DNA of 44,423 nt from Streptomyces spiralis (GTDB lineage: Bacteria; Actinomycetota; Actinomycetes; Streptomycetales; Streptomycetaceae). The position numbers were made by a program, and so were the translations under genes. Below, piece after piece: positions 33,272 to 40,536 of the stretch; position 1 is the stretch's first letter; the number at the start of each line of letters is the position of its first letter. Location: positions 71,822 to 116,244 of the forward strand of contig NZ_BNBC01000032.1 in assembly GCF_014654675.1 (NCBI RefSeq). Reading direction: 5' to 3'. The notes under the pieces were generated by a model, which was not told the DNA's origin, searched no databases, and saw only the letters and a program-made list of their open reading frames with translations.

Positions 33272-33415
33272 TCACCGATCCGCAGGAAGACCTCGTCCCA
33301 GGTCGGCCATGGCGGTCGACAGAGCCGGCTGCGAGACGCAGCACGCGTCCGCCGCCCGGGCGAAGTGCTTCTCCCCGGCCACTGCCACGAAGTACTCGAG
33401 CTGCCGGAACAACAT
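33272..33415 (-). pseudogene. LysR-type regulator N-terminal relic in the oxc leader
   Basis: From the ATG at 33415 the frame reads MLFRQLEYFVAVAGEKHFAR, AADACCVSQPALSTAMADLG and stops at 33272 after 47 codons. This is the LysR helix-turn-helix, ending just where the second half of the winged helix (LExELGxPLF) should follow. The effector domain is absent. It lies between operator site F and oxc on the same strand, so it would form part of the oxc leader mRNA. It may mark a lost pathway regulator. Confidence 0.75.
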
Positions 33416-33434
33416 GAGCGGCCCCTCCTGCTGA

Positions 33435-33450
33435 GTATTGTATGCAGTAT
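33435..33450. promoter_or_regulatory. Oxalate-module palindrome, site F (oxc promoter)
   Basis: GTATTGTATGCAGTAT has 3 mismatches to the consensus. Read on the minus strand it contains TACAAT (33438-33443), a good -10 element pointing toward oxc, with transcription predicted from about 33430. Confidence 0.7.
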
Positions 33451-33584
33451 CCCTTCTTCAGTGAATGGGCGCCATACTCCTGCGCTCACTGATCCGCATG
33501 TCGTTGCCGCGACCGAGCTCCGACTCGAAGAAAGGGTGCGCAGCAGGCGGTCGGCCCTGACCCGTGGCTTAGTTTCGGAGTCCG

Positions 33585-33860
33585 TCACCCAGACAGTGGT
33601 TGTGCTCCGGGACCCAAGCGCTCTGGCCGCGATGCGAGTTGCTCCGCGACGGTGTGCCGGCCGGTGGTGGACCCGGGGTCCTCGGGGGCGGTGAAGACGG
33701 TGAGGACCAGCGGGGTGTGATGGGGCGGCCGAATCACCGTGATGTCAGTGGACTCCGCGTGGTCGCCGCTGCCGGTCTTCTCCCCGATCCGCCGGCCGAT
33801 GGGGCATCCGGCCCGGGTGGTCCGCCCGACCGGACGGCCTGTGCCGCGGCCGAATTGCAC
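33585..33860 (-). pseudogene. Class A beta-lactamase C-terminal fragment
   Basis: The frame contains GCPIGRRIGEKTGSGDHAES and TDITVIRPPHHTPLVLTVFT. EKTGSGD is the conserved KTG motif of class A beta-lactamases, and the rest matches their last strands and helix. The catalytic SxxK and SDN motifs and about 200 N-terminal residues are missing, so no active enzyme is made. No start of the original gene is visible. Confidence 0.7.
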
Positions 33861-33886
33861 GGCTTCGGGGCTCGTCCCGGGCGTGC

Positions 33887-34085
33887 TGCCTGCAGGAGTT
33901 CATCGACCGCGCCGGACTGTGGCACTTCGGCTTCTTCCAGGTGCCCTCCCTCGCGGAGGACCTCGCCCGGGGCCGCAAGCGATCCCGCTCTCACATTTCT
34001 ACGAACACGCTCAGGCCAGCGGCGCCCTGACAGACCGTGACGTCGACGAGTACCTGCGCAGCTACACCCGCCCGGGAGCGCCGGC
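33887..34085 (+). pseudogene. Alpha/beta hydrolase fragment, frameshifted
   Basis: One frame reads DRAGLWHFGFFQVPSLAEDL followed by ARGRK. After a shift near 33975-33990 another frame continues HFYEHAQASGALTDRDVDEY, LRSYTRPGAP. The order matches the cap/C-terminal part of epoxide hydrolase-like alpha/beta hydrolases. The catalytic Asp/Ser and N-terminal half are absent. Confidence 0.55.
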
Positions 34086-34139
34086 GGCGAGCCTGGCACG
34101 ACCCCGGCGATCTCCCTGTGCGCAACCGTCTGACCACTT

Positions 34140-34337
34140 CGGCGCCAACGCCACCGCCGTCGCGGTCGAGGTACGATCCATCCCCGTCCTGGACCTGCTG
34201 ATGACCTTCATCGACGAAGAGTTGCTGCCCCAGGACGACAGTGACGCGGCGGCGGAGGCCCGGGAGCTGATGGAGTCCATCAGGCCGCTGGTCGGCCGGC
34301 TCCGCGGTCTGGTCGAGCGTCGGCCGATCGCGCGCTC
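34140..34337 (+). other. Unidentified coding-like stretch
   Basis: An open plus-strand frame reads VEVRSIPVLDLLMTFIDEEL, LPQDDSDAAAEARELMESIR, then PLVGRLRGLVERRP. It has protein-like composition but no visible start or known family, and it runs into the 3' end of the butanediol dehydrogenase gene. It may be another relic. The sequence from 33451 to 33584 shows no gene. Confidence 0.3.
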
Positions 34338-35396
34338 TCAGTGCGGGCGGACGAGGATCTTGACGTTTTCCTCCTTGTTGTTCACCAGTTCGTCGAAGCC
34401 GCTCGTGACGATGTCGTCGAGACCGATGCGGCCGGTGATGAACTGGTACGGGTCCACCCGGCCGCTCGCGACCATGTCAATGGTCGCCGGGTGGTCGTTC
34501 GCGTATGCGAGGCTGCCGAGCACCTTGACCTCGCGGAACACCAGATCGTTCAGTGCGACCTTGGCCTCGTGTCCCCAGATGGCGACGTTCACGCAGGTGC
34601 CGCCCGCGCGGGTGGAAAGGATCGCGGACTTGAGCACTGCGTCGATGCCGGCGCATTCGAAGGTCACGTCGGCGTTGCGGCCATTGGTCAGTTCTGACAC
34701 CGCCGTAGCGATGTCCGTAGTGGTGGGATCGAGAATGTGGTCGGCGCCGGCCATGGCCGCTTTGGCCTTGCGTACGTCCGCCGGCTCCACGACGATGATC
34801 GACTCGGTGCCGACCGCACGCAGAACAGCCGTGGTCACCAGGCCGATCGGTCCCGCACCGAACACGATGGCGGTGTCGCCGGACCGGGCGCCGGACAGCC
34901 GTACGGCGTGGTAGGCGACCGCGAGTGGCTCGATGAGCGCCCCCACGTCGGTGCCGAGTTCGCCGAGCGGATGGATCCAGCGGCGTTCGGCCACGACGAA
35001 TTGCGAGAATCCGCCTCCTCCGCCGGAGAGCCCGACGAATCCCAGCGACTGGCAGACGTTGTACATGCCGCGCAGACAGGGGTCGCACCGGCCGCACACG
35101 AGGTAGGGCTCGACAACGACCCGGTCGCCCACGCGCAGATCATCGACACCGTCACCGAGTTCCCGGACCACCCCCGCGAACTCGTGCCCCAGAGTGATGG
35201 GCACGGTCTCGCCCGTCAGGGGGTGCGGCGTACCTTCGGCCGGCGCGAAAATGGGGCCTTCCAGATACTCGTGGAGGTCGGTGCCGCAGATGCCGCACCA
35301 TTCGACCTCGACCTTGACGGTGCCCGGTCGTGTCGCTGGTTCCCGTACATCGTCGATCCGGATGTCGCCCGGACCGTAGAAGCGTGCTGCCCTCAT
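34338..35396 (-). CDS. Zn-dependent 2,3-butanediol dehydrogenase-like alcohol dehydrogenase
   Basis: The ATG at 35396, behind AAGGGAG, gives 352 residues of the medium-chain dehydrogenase family. Catalytic zinc ligands are in CGICGTDLHEY and GHEFAG; structural zinc Cys lie in CGRCDPCLRGMYNVC. The NAD-binding motif is VFGAGPIGLVTTAVL. The segment LHEYLEGPIFAP with HPLTGETVPITLGHE is typical of (R,R)-butanediol dehydrogenases. It would oxidise 2,3-butanediol to acetoin for the adjacent Aco enzymes. It is transcribed divergently from the GAF regulator, with the TTGCA array between them. Confidence 0.85.
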   Translation of the reverse strand: MRAARFYGPGDIRIDDVREPATRPGTVKVEVEWCGICGTDLHEYLEGPIFAPAEGTPHPLTGETVPITLGHEFAGVVRELGDGVDDLRVGDRVVVEPYLVCGRCDPCLRGMYNVCQSLGFVGLSGGGGGFSQFVVAERRWIHPLGELGTDVGALIEPLAVAYHAVRLSGARSGDTAIVFGAGPIGLVTTAVLRAVGTESIIVVEPADVRKAKAAMAGADHILDPTTTDIATAVSELTNGRNADVTFECAGIDAVLKSAILSTRAGGTCVNVAIWGHEAKVALNDLVFREVKVLGSLAYANDHPATIDMVASGRVDPYQFITGRIGLDDIVTSGFDELVNNKEENVKILVRPH

Positions 35397-35579
35397 TCTC
35401 GGCTCCCTTGCTGGCGGGTGGATTTCGCAGCGGCATGGCGGGGCGGCCTTTTGCTCGCATCCCTTTGTCTGTGGAGCGCGCCTTCTTGTAGGGATCATCG
35501 GAATCCGCTGCGAGCGCCCTCGCAGAGTCGCGGATCACCGCGCCGTCGCGCTGATTACACGGCCCCGACGGACGGGCTC

Positions 35580-35615
35580 GACAGGGTTGCAGGGAATTGC
35601 ATGGAGTTTGTTGCA
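35580..35615. promoter_or_regulatory. TTGCA repeat array, butanediol dehydrogenase / GAF-regulator promoter
   Basis: TTGCA occurs at 35587, 35597 and 35611. The 22 bp at 35580-35601, beginning GACAGGGTTGCA, recur inverted at 39348-39369 with one mismatch. The array lies 69 bp before the regulator start and 184 bp from the dehydrogenase start. The rest of the 287-bp gap shows no gene. Confidence 0.65.
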
Positions 35616-35683
35616 CGTCAGTAGCGCTCGGTTCACACTGCGGATACGCTCCCGGGCGGCGCGAAGATGCGGGAGGTGCGGTC

Positions 35684-36883
35684 GTGAGCGTGCACAGTGC
35701 GATCCCTGCGGGCCGGAGCCTGCCCGACTACGCCCGGGACCTGGTCCGGATGCATGAAGCTGTCATCGGCGGAAGCCGTCCACCCCTGGCGCCGCGTCCC
35801 CTCGTCTCCCGGTCCTGGACGCGCATGCTGCGGATGGGCCTTGCGGTGCGCGGAGGGAACCCGCGCGTCTCCGTGACGGAGGAAGAGATCGCACGCCGGC
35901 GGTGCGCATCACCCATGCGCAGTGCTGTCCAGGATTTCATACAGATCTTCGAAGCAAATCCGGACGCCTCTCACATGCTGCTGGTGGTCGCGGACGCGGA
36001 TGGCGCCATCCTCTGGCGAGCCGGCGCTTCATCGGTGCGGCGCCGTGCCGACGCCCTCGGTTTCACCGAAGGCGCGGTCTGGACGGAGGCACAGGTGGGC
36101 ACCAATGCGATCGGCACCGCGCTTGCCGAGGCCGCGCCGGTGGAGCTGCTCTCCGGTGAACACTTCGAGCAGGACCAGCACGCTTGGTACTGCACCGCCT
36201 GCCCGGTCCACGATCCCCGCACCGGGGATCTGCTGGGCATCGTCGACATCAGCGGCCCCGCCCTCACACTGCACCCGGCGGTCGGCGCGTTGGCCGAGAC
36301 CGGGCGCCGTCTCATGGAGGCCCAGGTCTGGCGGTGTCACCAGGAGCGTCTTGAGCGGCTTCGGCAGTCAGCCGCACCGCTTCTGGCCGCCACTTCGGGT
36401 CCGGCGCTTGTGGTCGACGATCACGGGTGGGTCGCACACAGCTCCGGCGTCGCCGTGGGCGCACGGATCGCCGCACCGGCTGCCAGGCAGACCCTCGCTG
36501 TGCCCGGTTTCGGCGCCTGCGTGCCCGAGCGTCTGCCGAACGGCTGGCTCGTCCGGCCCTTCACCCGCGGGCGAGAGGTGCTGCTCGAACTCGACCTGTC
36601 CGGCTCCCCGTTGCTCCAGGTACAGGCGGGTGACACGGGATGGCGCCGGCTCATCACGAAACGGCATGCCGAAATACTCGCGCTCCTGCACCGTGCGGGT
36701 CCCGCCGGCCTGTCCGCGGAAGCGCTCAGTCAGGCATTGTTCGGCGATGCGGGGCACCTTGTATCGGTGCGTGCCGAGGTGTCGCGTCTTCGCCGCCAGC
36801 TCGGAGGGATTGTGGCGACCCGGCCCTACCGCCTCGCCGACGGTGTCCGGCTGACCGTCACCGAGGACGCCGGCGCACCGTGA
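35684..36883 (+). CDS. GAF-domain transcriptional regulator (AcoR-like, without AAA+ domain)
   Basis: The GTG at 35684, with GGGAGG 7 nt upstream, opens 399 residues. The N-terminal half resembles AcoR-type sensors: RPLVSRSWTRMLRMGL, then a GAF domain with GFTEGAVWTEAQVGTNAIGT and EHFEQDQHAWYCTACPVHDP. Classical AcoR continues with a sigma-54 AAA+ domain and Fis helix; here residues about 320-395 form a winged helix instead (ITKRHAEILALLHRAG, VSVRAEVSRLRRQLGG, RPYRLADG). This fits an organism without sigma-54. It probably senses acetoin or butanediol and binds the TTGCA arrays; both are inferred from position. Confidence 0.8.
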   Translation: MSVHSAIPAGRSLPDYARDLVRMHEAVIGGSRPPLAPRPLVSRSWTRMLRMGLAVRGGNPRVSVTEEEIARRRCASPMRSAVQDFIQIFEANPDASHMLLVVADADGAILWRAGASSVRRRADALGFTEGAVWTEAQVGTNAIGTALAEAAPVELLSGEHFEQDQHAWYCTACPVHDPRTGDLLGIVDISGPALTLHPAVGALAETGRRLMEAQVWRCHQERLERLRQSAAPLLAATSGPALVVDDHGWVAHSSGVAVGARIAAPAARQTLAVPGFGACVPERLPNGWLVRPFTRGREVLLELDLSGSPLLQVQAGDTGWRRLITKRHAEILALLHRAGPAGLSAEALSQALFGDAGHLVSVRAEVSRLRRQLGGIVATRPYRLADGVRLTVTEDAGAP

Positions 36884-36925
36884 CTCGGAGAACAGCGGGG
36901 TTCGCGTGGAGGCGCCGACGCAGCC

Positions 36926-36950
36926 GGGGCCGGACGCGATGCCCGGCCCC
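36926..36950. terminator. Hairpin between the convergent regulator and lpdA genes
   Basis: GGGGCCGG pairs with CCGGCCCC across a 9-nt loop in the 95-bp convergent gap. It may serve both directions. Confidence 0.6.
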
Positions 36951-36978
36951 TCCCTCACCGGCAGAAGTGGACCACCGG

Positions 36979-38346
36979 TCAGCTGTGTGCGTGCAGTGGC
37001 TTTCCGGCAAGTGCGAGGTGCGCTTCGCCCAGCGCCTCGGACTGGGTCGGGTGTGCGTGGATGAGCGGCGCGATCCGTTCGGGCAGGAGTTCCAGGTTGT
37101 AGATCAGCTGGGCCTCGCCGATCAGCTCCCCGACACGATCGCCGACCATGTGCAGACCCACCACGCGTCCGTCGGGTGCTTCGACCAGCTTGATCGCCCC
37201 CGTGGTCCTGAGGATTTGGCTTTTTCCGTTGCCTGCGAGGTCGTACGTGAGGGTCGTGACGCCGGTCTTGTACTTCTCGTTGGCGGCTGCCTCGGTCAGC
37301 CCCACCGAGGCGACCTCCGGACGGGAGAACGTCACCCGCGGGATGCCGGCCTCGTCGATGGGAGGCGGGTTCAGCCCAGCGATCGCTTCGGCCACGAACA
37401 CGCCCTGCGCGAAGCCGCGGTGTGCCAGTTGCGGGCCCGCCACGATGTCACCCACGGCGTACACGTCGGGCAGGTTGGTCCGCAGGCGTTCGTCGGTGGC
37501 GACGAAACCGCGCTCCAGTCTCAGCCCGGACTCCTCGTAGCCGTGGCCGGCGGTGTTCGGGCCACGGCCCACGGCCACCAGCAGAACGTCGCATTCAAGC
37601 GTGTCACCGGAATCCAGTGCGATGCTCACGCCCTGCTCGTCCTGTCGGGCGCCGGTGAACTTCACCCCGGTTCTGACCCGAATCCTGCGGCGCCGCAACG
37701 CGCGCTCCAGCTGCTTGGAGGAGAACTCGTCCTCGGCGGGCAGGAGGCGCGGCAGTGCCTCGACGATGGTCACTTCGGCGCCGAAGGACGCCCAGACGCT
37801 GGCGAACTCGACGCCGATGACGCCGCCGCCGAGCACGACGACCTTCTCGGGGATGTAGTCCAGCCGCAGTGCCTCCTCGCTGGTGATGATCCTTCCGCCC
37901 AGCTCGAGGCCGGGCAGGGACTTGGAGCGGGAGCCGGTGGCGAGGACGAGGTTGCGCCCGGTGCAGCGGGTGCCCTCGACGTCGACGGTGGTGCCGCCGA
38001 CGAAGGTGCCACGTCCCTCGATCACGGTGACCTCGTGGGCCTCCGCCAAGCTCTGCAAGCCCTTGTGGAGGCGGGAGACGACCGAGTCCTTGTATGCGTG
38101 GACTCTCGCGAGGTCGATGCCTTCGAAGGCGGCCCTCACGCCGAACTGCCCTCCATCGCGCGCGGTGTCGGCGACCTCCGCCGCATGCAGGAGGGCCTTG
38201 GTGGGGATGCAGCCGCGGTGCAGGCAGGTCCCGCCGAGCTTCTCCTTCTCGATGAGTGTCACGGACCGGCCCAGCGCGGCCGCCCGGAAGGCCGCGGCGT
38301 AGCCACCGGATCCGCCACCGAGGATCACCAGGTCGGCAGTGGTCAC
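36979..38346 (-). CDS. lpdA: Dihydrolipoamide dehydrogenase (E3 of the acetoin dehydrogenase system)
   Basis: The 455-residue flavoprotein has the FAD motif LVILGGGSGGYAAAFRAAAL and the redox-active disulfide GGTCLHRGCIPTKALLHAAE. The NAD motif is VVLGGGVIGVEFASVW, and the C-terminal His-Glu pair is in IHAHPTQSEALGEA. It reoxidises the lipoyl group of AcoC and makes NADH. The GTG start overlaps the lipA stop (38343-38346), forming a lipA–lpdA pair divergent from acoXABC. Its location makes a dedicated E3 for acetoin cleavage likely, though it could also serve other 2-oxo acid dehydrogenases. Confidence 0.92.
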   Translation of the reverse strand: MTTADLVILGGGSGGYAAAFRAAALGRSVTLIEKEKLGGTCLHRGCIPTKALLHAAEVADTARDGGQFGVRAAFEGIDLARVHAYKDSVVSRLHKGLQSLAEAHEVTVIEGRGTFVGGTTVDVEGTRCTGRNLVLATGSRSKSLPGLELGGRIITSEEALRLDYIPEKVVVLGGGVIGVEFASVWASFGAEVTIVEALPRLLPAEDEFSSKQLERALRRRRIRVRTGVKFTGARQDEQGVSIALDSGDTLECDVLLVAVGRGPNTAGHGYEESGLRLERGFVATDERLRTNLPDVYAVGDIVAGPQLAHRGFAQGVFVAEAIAGLNPPPIDEAGIPRVTFSRPEVASVGLTEAAANEKYKTGVTTLTYDLAGNGKSQILRTTGAIKLVEAPDGRVVGLHMVGDRVGELIGEAQLIYNLELLPERIAPLIHAHPTQSEALGEAHLALAGKPLHAHS

Positions 38347-39281
38347 TTCGCTTCTCCTTGTCCGGCTTCCTGCGTCTGCCGGTAGAGCCGTCCGGCCCGG
38401 TAGGAGGAGCGCACCAACGGGCCCGCCATCACTCCTTCGAACCCGATCTCACGTGCGCAGTCGTGGAGCCGGTCGAACTCCTCCGGCGGTACCCACCGTT
38501 CGACCGGGTGGTGCCGCACCGACGGTCGCAGGTACTGGGTGATGGTCAGCAGCCGGCATCCCGCCGCGTGAAGGTCGCGCAGCGTCTGCACCACCTCTTC
38601 GCCGGTTTCGCCCATCCCCAGGATCAGATTCGATTTGGTCACCAGCCCGGCCTCCCGTGCCTGAGCCAGCACGCCGAGCGAGCGCAAGTAATCGAAACCA
38701 GGACGAATTCGCCGGAAGATCCTGGGCACCGTCTCCATGTTGTGCGCCAGCACCTCCGGACACGCGCCGAACACCTGGCCAAGGAGTTCCGGTCCGCCGT
38801 TGAAGTCCGGTATCAGCACCTCGACCGCGGTGCCCGGGTTACGTCGGTGGATCTGCCGCACCGTCTCCGCGTACAACCACGCACCGCCGTCAGGCAGGTC
38901 GTCCCGCGCCACGCCGGTGACCGTCGCGTATCGGAGCTTCATCGCGCCCACCGACTCGGCGACGCGCAGCGGCTCCGCAGGATCCGGCTCGGCCGGTTTT
39001 CCCGTGTCGATCTGGCAGAAATCGCAGCGGCGGGTGCACCGATCCCCGCCGATCAGAAAGGTGGCCTCCCGATCTTCCCAGCACTCGAAGATGTTCGGAC
39101 AGGCCGCCTCCTCGCACACGGTATGCAGTCTCTCGCGGCGCACGAGTTCCTGCAGTTCGGTGAATTCCGGCCCCGTCCGAATACGGGTCCTGATCCAGGA
39201 AGGCTTTCGCTCGATCGGGACTGCGCTGTTGCGGACTTCCAGTCGCAGGAGACGTCGTCCGTCCGGTTGCACACTTGTCAT
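38343..39281 (-). CDS. lipA: Lipoyl synthase (radical SAM)
   Basis: The 312-residue protein has both Fe-S sites of LipA: the auxiliary cluster Cys motif CEEAACPNIFECW (CX4CX5C) and the radical-SAM motif CTRRCDFC (CX3CX2C). The C-terminal RSSYRAG contains the Ser ligand of the auxiliary cluster. It inserts two sulfurs into octanoyl groups on lipoyl domains. Streptomyces normally encode a housekeeping lipA with lipB; this copy, without lipB, sits in the acetoin module and probably ensures lipoylation of AcoC. The start faces the TTGCA array, 67 bp away. Confidence 0.92.
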   Translation of the reverse strand: MTSVQPDGRRLLRLEVRNSAVPIERKPSWIRTRIRTGPEFTELQELVRRERLHTVCEEAACPNIFECWEDREATFLIGGDRCTRRCDFCQIDTGKPAEPDPAEPLRVAESVGAMKLRYATVTGVARDDLPDGGAWLYAETVRQIHRRNPGTAVEVLIPDFNGGPELLGQVFGACPEVLAHNMETVPRIFRRIRPGFDYLRSLGVLAQAREAGLVTKSNLILGMGETGEEVVQTLRDLHAAGCRLLTITQYLRPSVRHHPVERWVPPEEFDRLHDCAREIGFEGVMAGPLVRSSYRAGRLYRQTQEAGQGEAK

Positions 39282-39320
39282 CGGCCCACGGTCCGATCAC
39301 CGCGCCGCGCTCACAAGACG

Positions 39321-39369
39321 TTGCAGTCGATTGCATCCACCGCTGCGTGCAATTCCTTGCAACCCTGTC
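39321..39369. promoter_or_regulatory. TTGCA repeat array, lipA / acoX divergent promoter
   Basis: TTGCA lies at 39321 and 39331, and its complement TGCAA at 39348 and 39358. Both pairs are 10 bp apart, giving a large inverted arrangement. The segment 39348-39369 is the inverse of 35580-35601 with 21 of 22 bases identical. The 169-bp gap contains no other feature I recognise. Confidence 0.65.
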
Positions 39370-39450
39370 CCGCTGGGCCGTTTCCGCAGTCCCATGACCC
39401 TCGTGGCCGGAGGACGCCGGTCACATCGGATCGTGAAAGGGCCCTGCGGC

Positions 39451-40491
39451 ATGACTGCGGTGGGCATTGTGGCCAACCCTGCCTCCGGCCGGGACATCCG
39501 GAGGCTTGTATCCGGCGCATCGGTTTTCCCGACAGCCGAGAAAGCCAACATGGTGCAGCGCATACTCACGGCGCTGGGCACGGTCGGCGTCGAGACGGTG
39601 CTGGTGTCCGTCGATCTCGGAGGGATCTCCGCGGGCGTATCGAGGGCCGTGCGGAACCGGCCGGCGAAGAGCACGCCATGGCCGCAGGTCCGCTTCGTCG
39701 ATGACGATGCCCTCACCGACAGCGCCCAGGACACGGCCAACGCGGTCCGCCGCATGGTCGAGGCCGGCGCCGAGGTGATCATCTGCCTGGGCGGCGACGG
39801 AACCGCACGCGTGGCCACGGCGGCGTTGCTCGCCGGCCCCGGGTACGACGTGCCGTTGCTGTCACTGTCCACGGGTACCAACAACGCATTCCCGCAGATG
39901 CGTGAGGCCACAGTCGCCGGCCTGGCGGCCGGCCTGGTGGCCACCGGCGCCGTGGACCGGGGGATCGCCGCCGGCCGGGCTCACGCACTCGAGGTACGCA
40001 CCAGCGAGCGGACCGAGCTCGCACTGGTCGACGTCGCGGTGTCCACAGCGCCCTACGTCGGCTCCCGCGCCCTATGGCATCCCGACGCCCTCACCGAGTT
40101 GTACTGCACCTTCGCCGAGCCGGACGCGACCGGCCTGTCCTCCATAGCGGGCCTGCTGTGCCCCAGCCCGCGGGACAAGCCCGAGGGCGTCGCGGTGCGT
40201 CTGTGCGCGGCGGAGCAAGCACCCACCGTGGTCAACGCGCCGATCGCCCCGGGCCTGGTGCTGCCCGTCGGGGTGGCCGCCTGGCGGCCCCTGCGCACCG
40301 GCGAGCAGGTGGAGATCAGCACCCCCCGCGGCGTGGTGGCCTTCGACGGCGAGCGCGAACTGGAACTGGCCGGCACGACCGGTGCCACGGTGCGGCTCAG
40401 GGAGGACGGGCCGCTCTGCGTCGACGTCACCGCCGTGATGAGCCAGGCGGCACGAGCCGGCCTGCTCCGTGCCTCTCGCACCGCGGTCTGA
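39451..40491 (+). CDS. acoX: AcoX, NAD kinase-fold protein of acetoin operons
   Basis: The 346-residue protein begins MTAVGIVANPASGRDIRRLV and contains the ATP-NAD kinase signature VIICLGGDGTARVATAALL and SLSTGTNNAFPQ. Proteins of this kind (AcoX) accompany acoABC in many acetoin operons, but their exact role is not established. It is first of four co-directional genes, 45 bp before acoA. The ATG at 39451 has only a weak ribosome site (AAAGGG); a GTG six codons upstream is an alternative. It should be cytoplasmic. Confidence 0.85.
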   Translation: MTAVGIVANPASGRDIRRLVSGASVFPTAEKANMVQRILTALGTVGVETVLVSVDLGGISAGVSRAVRNRPAKSTPWPQVRFVDDDALTDSAQDTANAVRRMVEAGAEVIICLGGDGTARVATAALLAGPGYDVPLLSLSTGTNNAFPQMREATVAGLAAGLVATGAVDRGIAAGRAHALEVRTSERTELALVDVAVSTAPYVGSRALWHPDALTELYCTFAEPDATGLSSIAGLLCPSPRDKPEGVAVRLCAAEQAPTVVNAPIAPGLVLPVGVAAWRPLRTGEQVEISTPRGVVAFDGERELELAGTTGATVRLREDGPLCVDVTAVMSQAARAGLLRASRTAV

Positions 40492-40536
40492 GGACGACCG
40501 GACCGACAAGAGCCCAAGAAGAAAGGACCGTCAACG

